From Brevundimonas guildfordensis (GTDB taxonomy: Bacteria > Pseudomonadota > Alphaproteobacteria > Caulobacterales > Caulobacteraceae), in NCBI RefSeq assembly GCF_014836405.1, contig NZ_JACSQU010000001.1:1426001-1490000 (forward strand): DNA of 64,000 nt. Direction: 5' to 3'. A program made the translations under genes and the position numbers. Below are positions 16,467-25,780 of the stretch, one piece after another (position 1 is the first letter of the stretch; every line of letters begins with the position of its first letter). A model generated the notes under the pieces. The model ran no database searches. It saw only the letters and a list, made by a program, of their open reading frames with translations, and was not told the origin of the DNA.

Positions 16467-18582
16467 CCGCGTGTAGTTCCTGCTTCACGCGCTCGGCCAG
16501 TGTCTTGATGTCCAGGGGCTTGGGCAGGAAGGACACCCCGACCTCGTCCTGAAGCAGGTCCGAGAAATCACTCTCGGCATAGCCGGAGATGAACATGACG
16601 GGCGCGTCGCCAAGGAACGGCCGCGCCTTCCGCAGCAGCGACGGCCCGTCCAGCCCCGGCATGATGACGTCCGAGATCAGCATGTCGATCTGGCCGGCCC
16701 ATTCCTCGGCCAGGATGAGAGCCTCCTCGCCGTCGGCGGCCTCGATCACCTCATAGCCGCGCTGGCGCAGCAGGCGGGCGGCGATGCCGCGCACAGCCGC
16801 CTCGTCCTCGACAAACAGAATGCGGCCGGCGCCCGACAGGTCGCGCGGCGCCTTGACGACCTTCTCAACCACGGGGGTCTCGACCAGCTCCTCGGCCGAG
16901 GCGGCGGGCAGGAAGATGCGGAAGGCCGCGCCGGCATTCTCAAGATTGGCGACAGTGATGTGGCCCCCCGCCTGCTGGGCGATGCCGTAGACGGTGGCCA
17001 GGCCCATGCCCGTCCCCTCGTTCACCGCCTTGGTGGTGAAGAAGGGCTCGAAGATCTTGTCCAACAGGGTCGGCGGCACGCCGGGGCCGGTGTCCGACAC
17101 CTCGATGAAGGCCACCTCGTCCGTCGCCTCGCGCCAGCCCAGGTCGCGGGCCTGCGCGCCCGTCAGGCGCCGCGTCTTGATGGTGACGACCCCCGCGCCC
17201 GGCTCGACCACGCCGCGCATGGCGTCGCGGGCGTTGACGGCCAGGTTCATCACCGCCGTCTCCAGCTGGCTCTTGTCGGCTAGCACCAGCGGCAGGTCGC
17301 GGCCGTAGTCGGTCTCCAGCCGCACGTCCTCGCGCAACAGGCGGCGCAGCAGCACGGCGAACTCGCCGACCAGTTCGCCCAGGTCCAGCCGCTCGCGCCG
17401 CACCGTCGACTTGCGCGAGAAGGCCAGGAGCTTGCGCACCAGATCCGCGGCGCGGATGGCCGTCTGGCGGATTTCGTTCAGCCCTTCGTAGGAGGGATCG
17501 CCGACCGGGTGGCGCTCCAGCAGGCCGCTGAGTTGCAGCTGGATCGCCGTCAGCAGGTTGTTGAAGTCGTGCGCCACCCCGCCCGCCAGCTGGCCGACAG
17601 CCTGCATCTTCTGGGCCTGGGAGAGTTGCAGCTCCATCGACTTCTGCGCCGCCACGTCGAACAGCCAGACGCGGCGTCTGTCGCCTTCAGGAGCGACATA
17701 GAGGTGCAGCTGGCGGTCCGGGTGGGCGCGAGCGATCAGCTCGATCGGGCCGGACGATCCGGCCTCCAGCTTGGCCTTGGCCTCGGCCACGCCCGCCGGA
17801 TCGAACAGGTGGCCGAAGGCGGCGTCGCCGGAGGCCGCCGGGCCGGTCAGCAGGGCCAAGGCGGCGTTCGGCTCCTCGACCCGGCCGGCAAACAGGTCTT
17901 CGCCGCCGATCACGGCCGAGCCGAAAGGCGCCCCGGCCGCCATGGCGCGGGCCTCGCCGGTCGGGGCGGCCGGCTGCGGCGCCACGGGCGCGCTGGGGGC
18001 GAGCGGCAGGACGGCGTCGGGCGCGGCGCGCACCAGGAAGCGCCCCTGCCCCGCCTGGCCTATCAGCACCTCTTTCTCTCGCGGGCCGATCTGAACGATG
18101 GCGCGCCCCTGCTGACCCTCACGCGCCTGTGCGAAGGCCATGTAAAGGGCCTGGGCCGACTTGCCGCCTCCCTTACCGGACCTGGGGAGCGTGGTGACGG
18201 TTCCGTTCTCCTCGGCCCAGGCGGCGTTGTACGCCAGCACTTGTCCCGACGGCCAAACCAAGGCGGCGGGCTCGGCCAGGGCGTCCAGCATCTCGACCGC
18301 CGTATCGCCATTGGCGCGCCGCACCTCGGCCCGGCCGAAAGCGAACAGCCAGATCAGGGCCGTAGCGCCGGCCGCGAAGATCAGCATCAGACCCGGCGCG
18401 CTGAAGGCGTTGGTTCGAAACGCCGGATAGGCGATGGCGGCGACCGCCAGGGTGAAGCCCACGGCCATGATCACCAGCAGGGGATCAAACGTCGGACGGC
18501 GCGTCGCCTTCGCCTTCAACCTGTCTTGGGGTCGGGAAATGATCATGGCGTCTCGCCCGCGCGAATCAGGGTTCGTCAGCAT
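16462..18582 (-). CDS. cckA: cell-cycle hybrid histidine kinase CckA
   Basis: CckA starts the phosphorelay through ChpT to CtrA and CpdR that controls the Caulobacterales cell cycle. Two membrane helices lie near 34-80, then PAS-like regions (about 100-330), the HisKA domain with H338 in [11 protein letters not shown], an ATPase domain (NLAVNARDA, then DTGPGVPP and [11 protein letters not shown]) and a receiver with D638 in [11 protein letters not shown]. The sequence after the histidine ([30 protein letters not shown]) is distinctive for CckA. It lies 37 bases downstream of flhB, apparently in the same unit as fliQ-fliR-flhB. The start could also be ATG at 18546. Confidence 0.95.
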   Translation of the reverse strand: MLTNPDSRGRDAMIISRPQDRLKAKATRRPTFDPLLVIMAVGFTLAVAAIAYPAFRTNAFSAPGLMLIFAAGATALIWLFAFGRAEVRRANGDTAVEMLDALAEPAALVWPSGQVLAYNAAWAEENGTVTTLPRSGKGGGKSAQALYMAFAQAREGQQGRAIVQIGPREKEVLIGQAGQGRFLVRAAPDAVLPLAPSAPVAPQPAAPTGEARAMAAGAPFGSAVIGGEDLFAGRVEEPNAALALLTGPAASGDAAFGHLFDPAGVAEAKAKLEAGSSGPIELIARAHPDRQLHLYVAPEGDRRRVWLFDVAAQKSMELQLSQAQKMQAVGQLAGGVAHDFNNLLTAIQLQLSGLLERHPVGDPSYEGLNEIRQTAIRAADLVRKLLAFSRKSTVRRERLDLGELVGEFAVLLRRLLREDVRLETDYGRDLPLVLADKSQLETAVMNLAVNARDAMRGVVEPGAGVVTIKTRRLTGAQARDLGWREATDEVAFIEVSDTGPGVPPTLLDKIFEPFFTTKAVNEGTGMGLATVYGIAQQAGGHITVANLENAGAAFRIFLPAASAEELVETPVVEKVVKAPRDLSGAGRILFVEDEAAVRGIAARLLRQRGYEVIEAADGEEALILAEEWAGQIDMLISDVIMPGLDGPSLLRKARPFLGDAPVMFISGYAESDFSDLLQDEVGVSFLPKPLDIKTLAERVKQELHAA

Positions 18583-18619
18583 ACCGAAGCTCTTTCGCCG
18601 GCCCTAACGCGCTGGCGGC

Positions 18620-19696
18620 TCATCGCCGTTTCCGCTGTTGCATGACGAAGCCGATGACCTTGGCCGCCGCCTCGAAATGTTCGCGCGGGATGATGTCGTC
18701 CACCTCCACCGCGGCATACAGGGCCCGGGCCAGAGGCACGTTCTCGACGATCGGCACCTGGTGCTCCTTGGCCACCTCGCGGATGCGCAAGGCCAGGGCG
18801 TCGACGCCCTTGGCGACGCAGACAGGCGCGCCGTCGCCCTGATCCGGCTCGTAGCGCAGGGCCACCGAATAGTGGGTCGGGTTGGTGATGATCACCGTGG
18901 CGTCCGGCACGGCCTGCATCATGCGCTGGCGGCCGCGCTGCATGCGGATTTGGCGCAGCTTGGCCTTGACGTGAGGATCGCCGTCGGACTGTTTGAACTC
19001 GTCCTTCATCTCCTCCTTGGTCATCCGCATCCGCTTGGCGAAGCGCATGCGCTGCCACAGATAGTCGGCGCCCGCCGTCAGCCCCAGGAACACCAGGGCC
19101 GACATCATCAGCGCCAGCGCCAGGTCCCGCGCGAACGGCAGGATGTAGGCCGGGCTCATGGCAGCCAGCTGCTCGAGCTCGCGCACGTGCGGCTTCAGCA
19201 CCCAGAAGCATACGGCGCCGATGGCGACCAGCTTGATGAAGGTCTTGAGGAACTGCACTACGCCGTCCGGGCCGTAGATGCGTTTGAACCCCTCCAGGGG
19301 GTTCACCTTCGACCATTTCGGCTTGACCTTCTCGACGGTGAAGATGAGGCCGGACTGGGCCAGATTGCCGCCCGCCCCGCCCAGAATGACCGCGAACATC
19401 AAGGCCGCCAAAAAGGGCGCCGCGGCCCACACGGCCTGCATGGCGATCTCCACGCCGGCTCCCGCCTCCAATCCGCCGATCATCGCGTGCGGCTGAGCAA
19501 GGAAAGGGGTCAAGGCCTCGGCGATCCGGGTGGAGAACCAGCCGCCGCCCGCCAGCAACACGCCCGCTGCCCCCGCCAGAGACAGCGCCGCCGCAACGTC
19601 CGGCGACTTGGCGACGTCCCCCTTCTTGCGCGCCTGTTCGAGTTTTCGCGGGGTGGCTTCTTCTGTTTTCGACTCGGGATCGGGACCGTCAGCCAA
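18620..19696 (-). CDS. flhB: flagellar type III export protein FlhB
   Basis: FlhB sits at the flagellar export gate and switches substrate class by self-cleavage. The 358-residue protein starts MADGPDPESKTEEATPRKLEQARKKG, typical of the family, then has four membrane helices (about 35-220). Its cytoplasmic domain carries the autocleavage site NPTH at 272-275 (NPTHYSVALRY). Its start overlaps the end of fliR by eight bases, and cckA follows closely. Firm assignment. Confidence 0.96.
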   Translation of the reverse strand: MADGPDPESKTEEATPRKLEQARKKGDVAKSPDVAAALSLAGAAGVLLAGGGWFSTRIAEALTPFLAQPHAMIGGLEAGAGVEIAMQAVWAAAPFLAALMFAVILGGAGGNLAQSGLIFTVEKVKPKWSKVNPLEGFKRIYGPDGVVQFLKTFIKLVAIGAVCFWVLKPHVRELEQLAAMSPAYILPFARDLALALMMSALVFLGLTAGADYLWQRMRFAKRMRMTKEEMKDEFKQSDGDPHVKAKLRQIRMQRGRQRMMQAVPDATVIITNPTHYSVALRYEPDQGDGAPVCVAKGVDALALRIREVAKEHQVPIVENVPLARALYAAVEVDDIIPREHFEAAAKVIGFVMQQRKRR

Positions 19697-20459
19697 CGGC
19701 GCCTCCCGTGAAGAAGGCCGCCACCGAGCGGTAGCGGTCGATGAAGACGGTCCCCAGCACGCCCAGGCTGAGCGTGAACACCGACAGACCGAGGATGACG
19801 CTCAACGGCGCGGCGGCGAAATAGACCTGAAAGCTGGGCATCACCCGCGCCACCAGGCCGGAGGCCAGATTGAAGATCAGGGCGAACACCAGGACCGGCG
19901 CCGCCAGCTGCACCCCCAGCATGAAGCTCTGGCTCAAGGTGCGGATCGCCAACTGGGTGAAATCGCCGACGATCAGAGGCTTCGCCGGCGCGATCGCTTC
20001 ATAGGATCCGACCATGCCGCCGATGAACAGGTGGTGGGTATTCGTCGCGAACACCAGCGTCACGCCCAAAAGCATCAGAAAGGCCGACAGGGTGGTGCCC
20101 GGCTGGGCCTGCATCGGGTTTGCCGTCTGGGAGAAGCCGAGAGTGGTCTGCAGCGAGACGATCTCGCCCGCCGTAGTCATCGCGGTCATGAAGCTGCGCA
20201 GGATCGCTCCAATGGCCAGGCCGGTCAGCACCTCTCGGATAACCCAGCCGACGGTCGCGCCCAGAGTGGCGGGCAGAGCCGGCAGGCTGCCGGCCACAAT
20301 CGGCCACAGGGCCAGCGACAGCACGAGGGCGAGCGACAGACGAACGCGCGGTGGAACGTAGGATTCGCCGAAGCCCGGCAGCAGCATCAGGATCGCCCCG
20401 ATGCGGGCGAAGATCAGCCCCCCGGTCCAGACCTGTTCCGCCGTCGCATAGGGATCCAC
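19689..20459 (-). CDS. fliR: flagellar export protein FliR
   Basis: A 256-residue polytopic protein of the flagellar export gate, which joins FliP and FliQ in a helical assembly. Six hydrophobic segments are visible, with the early GLIFARIGAILMLLPGFGE and the ATTLGFSQTANPMQ-like loop of the family. It lies 13 bases downstream of fliQ and overlaps flhB. Firm from order and sequence. Confidence 0.95.
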   Translation of the reverse strand: MDPYATAEQVWTGGLIFARIGAILMLLPGFGESYVPPRVRLSLALVLSLALWPIVAGSLPALPATLGATVGWVIREVLTGLAIGAILRSFMTAMTTAGEIVSLQTTLGFSQTANPMQAQPGTTLSAFLMLLGVTLVFATNTHHLFIGGMVGSYEAIAPAKPLIVGDFTQLAIRTLSQSFMLGVQLAAPVLVFALIFNLASGLVARVMPSFQVYFAAAPLSVILGLSVFTLSLGVLGTVFIDRYRSVAAFFTGGAVG

Positions 20460-20472
20460 GCGCCCGCTCGCC

Positions 20473-20742
20473 CTACATTCCCGCGATGCGGGCGGCGATG
20501 TCCTTCATGAACCCGCCCAAAAGCGCGCCCATCAGCGGCAAGAACAGCAGCAGGGAAACGAAGACGGCCACGATCTTGGGCGCATAGACCAGGGTCTGTT
20601 CCTGGATCTGCGTCAGGGCCTGGAACAGACCGATGGACACGCCGACGGCCAGAGCCACGGTCAGAACCGGCAGGCACAGCTGGATCGTCAGCCACAGGGC
20701 GTCGCGCCCGATATCCAAAACTTCCGCGCCGTTCATCGCCAA
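20473..20742 (-). CDS. fliQ: flagellar export protein FliQ
   Basis: An 89-residue protein with two membrane helices, starting MAMNGAEVLDIGRDALWLTIQ with the family motif LTQIQEQTLVYAPKIVAVF. FliQ is a small export-gate subunit. It is the first gene of the unit fliQ-fliR-flhB-cckA, with a CtrA-type site about 59 bases upstream. In Caulobacter, CtrA is known to control the class II fliQR genes. Firm assignment. Confidence 0.95.
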   Translation of the reverse strand: MAMNGAEVLDIGRDALWLTIQLCLPVLTVALAVGVSIGLFQALTQIQEQTLVYAPKIVAVFVSLLLFLPLMGALLGGFMKDIAARIAGM

Positions 20743-20800
20743 TCCCCAGGGCCCGCCGAACCAGAGGCGGGACAGTGGGCAGAAAATGCCGACAGGATGG

Positions 20801-20816
20801 TTAACGTCGCGCTAAC
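20801..20816 (-). promoter_or_regulatory. CtrA-type box upstream of fliQ
   Basis: Read on the minus strand it is TTAG-N7-TTAAC (plus TTAA at 20801-20804, then CTAA at 20812-20815), one mismatch from the CtrA consensus TTAA-N7-TTAAC. It lies about 59 bases before fliQ and between fliQ and the divergent folE, so it could also affect folE. Confidence 0.6.
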
Positions 20817-20884
20817 CGTTTCGACAAAACGGCTGTTGCGCTGGCCTCTGGCCTTCGGCGGCGGCTCGGGGCTATGAAGCGCCC

Positions 20885-21472
20885 ATGACCGATCACGCCC
20901 ATACCCCGCCCGTCTCGCAGGAAGAAGCCGAAGCCGCCGTCCGCACCCTGATCCGCTGGGCCGGCGACAATCCCGCGCGCGAAGGCCTGATCGAAACGCC
21001 CAAGCGCGTCGCCAAATCCTATCGCGAGCTGTTTCAGGGCTATGAGGTCGAGCCGCGCGACTATCTGGAAAAGACCTTCGAGGAAGTTGGCGGTTATGAC
21101 GAGCTGATCGTCCTGAAAGACATCCGCTTCGTCAGCTTCTGCGAACACCATATGCTGCCGGTCGTGGGCAAGGCGCACGTCGGCTATCTGCCGACCGACC
21201 GGGTCGTGGGCATCTCCAAGCTGGCGCGCGTCGTCCGCGGCTACGCCCGCCGCCTGCAGATCCAGGAAAAAATGACGTCGGAGATCGCCAACGCCATCCA
21301 GGAAGTGTTGCGCCCCGTCGGCGTCGGCGTCGTCATCGAGGCCGAGCACAGCTGCATGACCATGCGCGGCGTCGATGTCCCGGGCGCCAGCCTGTCGACC
21401 AGCTGCCTGCTGGGCGCGGTCCGTGAAGACCCGCGCACGCGGGAAGAATTCCTGCGGCTGGTGCGGGGCTAA
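20885..21472 (+). CDS. folE: GTP cyclohydrolase I
   Basis: A 195-residue enzyme making 7,8-dihydroneopterin triphosphate, the first step of folate synthesis. Zinc ligands C86, H89 (FCEHHMLP) and C157 ([10 protein letters not shown]) are all present, as in type IA enzymes, and the [10 protein letters not shown] segment is typical. Single gene, divergent from fliQ over 142 bases. Firm. Confidence 0.96.
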   Translation: MTDHAHTPPVSQEEAEAAVRTLIRWAGDNPAREGLIETPKRVAKSYRELFQGYEVEPRDYLEKTFEEVGGYDELIVLKDIRFVSFCEHHMLPVVGKAHVGYLPTDRVVGISKLARVVRGYARRLQIQEKMTSEIANAIQEVLRPVGVGVVIEAEHSCMTMRGVDVPGASLSTSCLLGAVREDPRTREEFLRLVRG

Positions 21473-21479
21473 AATCGGC

Positions 21480-22724
21480 TCAGCGCCGTGCAGAGGCCAA
21501 CGCCGCTTCAGCCGCCTCCAAAACTGGATCCCGCCCCGCCTGGATCAGAGCCAGTGTCGGCGCGGCGTGAACGTCGGGCTCGACCCCTGCGCCTTCTATG
21601 CGTCGACCTGCAGGATCATACAGGTCGTAGACCGGAACCTGAAGACTGCCGCCGTCGGGCAACCGAAAAGCACGCGACGTAAGAGCTGCTCCGGCGCTGC
21701 CGCGCCCAACCAGCACGGCCCGTCCATGATGTCGTAAGGCGCTGGCCGCAACCTCAGCCGCGCTCGCAGAACGAGGACTGATCAAAAGCAGCAAAGGGCC
21801 CGTGTAGGCTTCGGCCCCACGTTGGGTGAACAGCATGGTCCGGCGACCGTTGACGATACGCGACCCAATCAAGGAACGAGCCGGCAGAAGCGCGCCCAGC
21901 AGCCGCTCATTCTCAGTTACGGCGCCGCCGCTGTTGTTGCGAAGATCAAGAATGACCCCCTCCGGCGGCGCCTTCTTCAACTGCGAGAGGACCCAGTCGA
22001 TCTGCGGCTTCTCAAAGGCGTCGAAGCGCAACGAAAGGGCGCCGCTTGGCAGGAAGCGCCGTTCATAGGGCATGCGCGGCGGCGGCGGTCGACGATGGTC
22101 AAGGGTCAAGCTCCGCAGCTCTCCAGACGCCTGGCGGAACCAGTAGCGGCGCTCGTAGCGGCCGGCCCCCGGTGTTATCTGGTCGACGCGCCAGCCGATC
22201 TCGACTCCCGCGCGTTCAGCCGCCCCGCCCTTGATCAAATCAATCACCTCGCCACTAGCGAGGGACACCCCGATGTCACGCAACATGTCGCCATCCGAGA
22301 CATTTCCCGGCGCGATGAAGATACGCGGGCGCCCAGCAGAGGCGCTCGACTGAAGTTGCGGCCAATTCCGCTCATATCCTACGGGCGGCGATGCGCCGAC
22401 ATGGGATTCGCCCGTCGCGTTCAACATCGGCGCCAGCACTTGATAATAGAGCCCCGCAGTGTCCGACGCCTGAAGGGCCAACGGCAGGTGACGCGCCCGA
22501 GCAGATCGCCAGGCGGCGCGGCGGGAAGCCCTTTCAAAATGCCTTTGGTTCAGCTGCGTCCATACCCGATCGAACACGGCGCGATTGTAAGCTTTCTGTT
22601 CGGCAACCGTTCGCGGCTGCCGCCAAGGCATAGGTTCCGCCGTACGCCAAGCCGCAGCCAGAAAAGCCGACAAGGTCACCGCTCCCAACGCACGAGCCAA
22701 GCTCGCCCATTTAATGATCATCAT
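21480..22724 (-). CDS. S41-family peptidase-like protein, active-site Lys apparently absent
   Basis: A 414-residue secreted or membrane-anchored protein with a hydrophobic N-terminus (about 5-26). It has a small PDZ-like region (IKGGAAERAGVEIGWRVDQI) and an S41 protease core: EGVILDLRNNSGG, then RSASAAEVAASALRHHGRAVLVG, where the first or second Ser would be catalytic. In CtpA-like members the VGE-x-T-x-G-K turn supplies the lysine; here it is RGSAGAAL, with no lysine. It may be inactive or use another dyad. ATG at 22724 lies behind GAGGGG; TTG at 22742 is a less likely start. Converges with folE. Confidence 0.75.
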   Translation of the reverse strand: MMIIKWASLARALGAVTLSAFLAAAWRTAEPMPWRQPRTVAEQKAYNRAVFDRVWTQLNQRHFERASRRAAWRSARARHLPLALQASDTAGLYYQVLAPMLNATGESHVGASPPVGYERNWPQLQSSASAGRPRIFIAPGNVSDGDMLRDIGVSLASGEVIDLIKGGAAERAGVEIGWRVDQITPGAGRYERRYWFRQASGELRSLTLDHRRPPPPRMPYERRFLPSGALSLRFDAFEKPQIDWVLSQLKKAPPEGVILDLRNNSGGAVTENERLLGALLPARSLIGSRIVNGRRTMLFTQRGAEAYTGPLLLLISPRSASAAEVAASALRHHGRAVLVGRGSAGAALTSRAFRLPDGGSLQVPVYDLYDPAGRRIEGAGVEPDVHAAPTLALIQAGRDPVLEAAEAALASARR

Positions 22725-22824
22725 GCCCCTCACCCGACGCAACAGTGGCTGACGAACACGGGTCCCTCAAGGCCACCATGCGGCCCCTTTCCTGCATGCC
22801 CCACACTGAACCTAGGAGGTCGCC

Positions 22825-23970
22825 ATGCTGCAGGCCGTGTTTTCGTCCCGGAATGAGCCGCCGCCGATCGCGCGCGGCGGTTGGCTGGACGCGCTGCGGT
22901 TCATCGTGGCCGCCTTGATCATCCTGCATCATTTCCAGATGTCGGCGCCTGTACCCCTCGCCGAAGGGCTGCATCCCGTGTTCGAGCGGGGCGGTTTCCT
23001 GCTGACCAACTTCTTCCTGATCGACAGCGGCTATGTGCTGATGCGGGTCTATGGCCGCGCCGTCGGCTCGGGCCGGATGTCCAAGACGAACTTCTTCCTG
23101 AAGCGAGCGCTGAGGGTGTTTCCGGCCCACCTGATCGTCCTGGGCCTGCTGGTGGCGCTGGTGCTCGTCGCAACGGCCGCAGGGATGCCGCCCAACCATC
23201 CCGAGTGGTTCGCCTGGGACCAACTTCCCGCCCAGGCCGCCCTGGTGCAGTCGTTCGGCGTGCACGGCGGCATTGGTTGGAACGCGCCGACGTGGTCGAT
23301 CTCGGCGCTGCTAGGCTGCTACGTGGCCTTTCCCTTCGTGCTGCGCGGCCTCAGCCGGATCGGGCCGTGGACCGCGTTGGCGCTGGTCATTGTCGGCTAT
23401 CTGGCGGCCAATGAGCTGAGCTGGGCGATCCTGAACTATCCCGTCTATCAGATGCCGCTGAACCTGGGCATCTGGCGCGCCCTGCCCCTGTTCATCCTCG
23501 GCATGGGGCTGGCCTGGTTTGCGCAAGGGGTGTGGATCAACCCGCGCGTCGCCGGCTGGGCCGGCGTGCTGGCCGCCGTCGCCCTGGCCGGCGTGCAGTA
23601 TTTCGACAAACACGCCCTGATCTCGCTGGTCTTCATCAGCATCATCATCCTGGCGGCGGGCGCTTCGCCGGGGCGCAACCCGTCGAAGCTGGTCGAGCAG
23701 GCGGCGATGGTGTCCTTCTCCATGTTCATCTCGAACGAGGTGGTGCGCATCGCCTGGTTCGGCCTGGCCGACGCGGCAGCGGGCAAATTGGCGCTGGGCG
23801 AAGCCTGGCGTTGGGGCCTGTGGGGCCTGGGCGTGGCGGCAGCCTTCGTCTTCGCCTTCGGCCTGCACTATCTGATCGACCAGCCGATCCAGAACCGCAT
23901 CCGCGCCTGGCTCAAGGCGCGCGGTCGCGGGGCCGCCGTCAGCCAGCCGGTGGTGTCGCTGGAAGGCTAG
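22825..23970 (+). CDS. acyltransferase 3 family membrane protein
   Basis: A 381-residue integral membrane protein with about ten hydrophobic helices. The N-terminal LDALRFIVAALIILHHF contains the Arg and His residues conserved in acyltransferase 3 (OafA/NodX-type) proteins. These transfer acyl groups from acyl-CoA to sugars of lipopolysaccharide, capsule or glycans. No SGNH domain is attached. The start lies behind TAGGAGG, a strong ribosome binding site. No glycan gene cluster is nearby, so the acceptor is unknown. Confidence 0.88.
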   Translation: MLQAVFSSRNEPPPIARGGWLDALRFIVAALIILHHFQMSAPVPLAEGLHPVFERGGFLLTNFFLIDSGYVLMRVYGRAVGSGRMSKTNFFLKRALRVFPAHLIVLGLLVALVLVATAAGMPPNHPEWFAWDQLPAQAALVQSFGVHGGIGWNAPTWSISALLGCYVAFPFVLRGLSRIGPWTALALVIVGYLAANELSWAILNYPVYQMPLNLGIWRALPLFILGMGLAWFAQGVWINPRVAGWAGVLAAVALAGVQYFDKHALISLVFISIIILAAGASPGRNPSKLVEQAAMVSFSMFISNEVVRIAWFGLADAAAGKLALGEAWRWGLWGLGVAAAFVFAFGLHYLIDQPIQNRIRAWLKARGRGAAVSQPVVSLEG

Positions 23971-23973
23971 GCG

Positions 23974-24357
23974 TCAGCCAGCGCCGGCGCCGCCGACCAG
24001 ATGCAGCACATTGCCGTCCGGGTCCTTGAACCACGCCAGGCGCAGGGACCCGCACACGTGGATGTCGCCATCGTGCTCCATGCCGTCATAGCGCTCAAAC
24101 GCCACGCCCTTGGCCTTCAGAGCGGCGACGATGTCGTCCAACTCGACCCCGACGTCCCACGAGACGGCGTTGGCCTGGTTCGTTCCGGCGAAGTCGGACT
24201 TGTAGACGGTCAGCCAGGTGTTGCCGGTGCGGTAGCCCAGCATCCCCTCCATCCCGCTATCGGCCAGGTTCAGCTCCAGCACGTCTGAATAGAAGGCTCG
24301 GGCGCGATCCAGATCCTTGACCGCCACGATGGCCGAGGAGTTCTTGTCCTTGAGCAT
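23974..24357 (-). CDS. VOC (glyoxalase/bleomycin-resistance) family protein
   Basis: A 127-residue vicinal oxygen chelate fold protein. The pattern AIVAVKDLDRARAFYSDVLEL followed by an ending FKDPDGNVLHLV is characteristic of this superfamily. Members include dioxygenases, isomerases and resistance proteins, so the reaction cannot be assigned. ATG at 24357 behind AAAGGAAG is better than the upstream GTG. It stands between the acyltransferase and fliE and is unlikely to be flagellar. Confidence 0.85.
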   Translation of the reverse strand: MLKDKNSSAIVAVKDLDRARAFYSDVLELNLADSGMEGMLGYRTGNTWLTVYKSDFAGTNQANAVSWDVGVELDDIVAALKAKGVAFERYDGMEHDGDIHVCGSLRLAWFKDPDGNVLHLVGGAGAG

Positions 24358-24439
24358 GGGTCTTCCTTTCACTGTCGGGAAAGAAAGCGTGCGGCGCGCG
24401 GGTTCGATCCGCGCTCATCAGGAAATGGAGAAGCCGACG

Positions 24440-24763
24440 CTAGATCGGCATCCTCATGATCTCCTGATAGGCCGAGATGACCTGGTCGCGGACGGCCATC
24501 ACCGTCTCCAGCGAGGCCTCGGCCGACGAGATCGCCGTGACGACGTCGATCAGGTTGCCCTGGCCCTGGACGGATTGGGCCATCTGGGCCTCGGCGACGC
24601 GGGTGGCCTGCGTCGTCTGCGTCATGACGTTCTGCAGCAGGTCGGCGAAGCCGCCCGCCGCGTTCGGACCGGCGCTCGCGGCAGCGTTGGCCGAGGTGGT
24701 GACGCTGACGCCGCCCCCGCCCTGAACGGCGGCGTAGGCGCGGGCGGCCATGATGGGGTTCAT
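24440..24763 (-). CDS. fliE: flagellar hook-basal body complex protein FliE
   Basis: A 107-residue protein at the junction of the MS ring and the rod. The family pattern [25 protein letters not shown] and the ending [13 protein letters not shown] match FliE. The N-terminus is Gly/Ala-rich and variable, as usual. It lies 11 bases downstream of flgC, the last gene of the flgB-flgC-fliE unit. Firm. Confidence 0.93.
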   Translation of the reverse strand: MNPIMAARAYAAVQGGGGVSVTTSANAAASAGPNAAGGFADLLQNVMTQTTQATRVAEAQMAQSVQGQGNLIDVVTAISSAEASLETVMAVRDQVISAYQEIMRMPI

Positions 24764-24774
24764 GCCTTAGCCCC

Positions 24775-25209
24775 TTACTTCTTGATGATGTCGAGGGTGC
24801 GCGAATCCATGTTCCGCGCCGTCTCGATGACGTTCAGGTTGGCTTCATAGGCGCGCTGCGCCTCGCGCATGTCCATCGCCTCGACCAGGGTGTCGACGTT
24901 GGGCCTCATCACATAACCCTCGGCGTTCGCCGCCGGGTGCGAGGGATCGTAGTCCATTCGGAAATCGCGCTGATCTGGCCGAACCTCGGCCAGGGCGACG
25001 CCGGTCGCGCCGTCTACGTCGCGGCTCTGGAACACCGGCACCTGGCGACGATACGGCTGTCCGCCCGCGACATTGGCCGTCGATTCCGCGTTGGCGATGT
25101 TCTCGGCGATGACGCGCATCCGCGACTGCTGCGCCTTCAGTGCGGTCGAAGCGACGGCCATGGCGGTGTTGCGAGGGGTCACGGGGCGATTGTTGATCGG
25201 GTCAGGCAT
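24775..25209 (-). CDS. flgC: flagellar basal-body rod protein FlgC
   Basis: A 144-residue proximal rod protein. It has the N-terminal flagellar rod motif (ALKAQQSRMRVIAENIANAES) and the C-terminal motif (VDTLVEAMDMREAQRAYEANLNVIE). It follows flgB by 13 bases. Firm. Confidence 0.94.
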   Translation of the reverse strand: MPDPINNRPVTPRNTAMAVASTALKAQQSRMRVIAENIANAESTANVAGGQPYRRQVPVFQSRDVDGATGVALAEVRPDQRDFRMDYDPSHPAANAEGYVMRPNVDTLVEAMDMREAQRAYEANLNVIETARNMDSRTLDIIKK

Positions 25210-25222
25210 GGTTCACTCCCCC

Positions 25223-25627
25223 TCAGGCCGCGGGCTTCTTGGCCGCCAGGCGGATCATCTGCATGGACTTCTGGTAGAAGCCGATGGCGGCGTCATAGGC
25301 CATGCGGCTCTCGGCCATCTTGAGCATCTGCTCTTCGACTACGACGGAATTGCCGTCCAGGGTGGTCTCGGAGTCCGGCGCCGCCATGCCCTCGAACTGC
25401 GGCGCCCGCGCCGGCGGAGACACATGCTGGGCGTTGGTGGCGACCATCCGCAGCCCTGCGTTCTTGCGCACCGCGACGGCAAAGTCGGTCGGCGTCTTCA
25501 GGTCGCGGGCGACATAGCCCGCGGTGTCCGAGTTGGCGACGTTCTCGGCGATCACCCGCTGACGGTCGTCCAGCCACGCCAGACGGCCCTTGATCTGATT
25601 CAGCAGCGGCAGGTCGGTGACGGACAT
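25223..25627 (-). CDS. flgB: flagellar basal-body rod protein FlgB
   Basis: A 134-residue rod protein with WLDDRQRVIAENVANSDTAGYVARDLKTPTDF near the N-terminus, the usual FlgB signature, and MAYDAAIGFYQKSMQMIRLA at the end. ATG at 25627 follows GAGGGA; the frame extends 15 codons further but without a good site. First gene of flgB-flgC-fliE, divergent from fliO-fliP across a region with a candidate CtrA box. Firm. Confidence 0.93.
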   Translation of the reverse strand: MSVTDLPLLNQIKGRLAWLDDRQRVIAENVANSDTAGYVARDLKTPTDFAVAVRKNAGLRMVATNAQHVSPPARAPQFEGMAAPDSETTLDGNSVVVEEQMLKMAESRMAYDAAIGFYQKSMQMIRLAAKKPAA

Positions 25628-25691
25628 GCGAATCCCTCGGACGAACGGATCGGCAGAATTTGCCGCCTGCATGGTTAATATCCCGTATCCC

Positions 25692-25708
25692 TAAACGCGC
25701 CGTTAACC
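25692..25708 (+). promoter_or_regulatory. possible CtrA box between flgB and fliO
   Basis: TAAA-N7-TTAACC (TAAA 25692-25695, TTAACC 25703-25708) departs from TTAA-N7-TTAACC at one base. It sits in the 153-base divergent region of two flagellar units; an extra TTAA lies at 25676. It could serve either direction. Confidence 0.4.
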
Positions 25709-25780
25709 ACGTCCGTTGAAACATGGCTCGAAGCGTGGCGGCCAAACGCCGGATCGTCGCGCGTCTGGGGCTGCATCCGC

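Noticed and set aside
24390..24420. GGGTTCGATCC with flanking GCGCG, like a tRNA T-arm
   Set aside because: The stem does not pair properly around a seven-base loop and no other tRNA arm is present.
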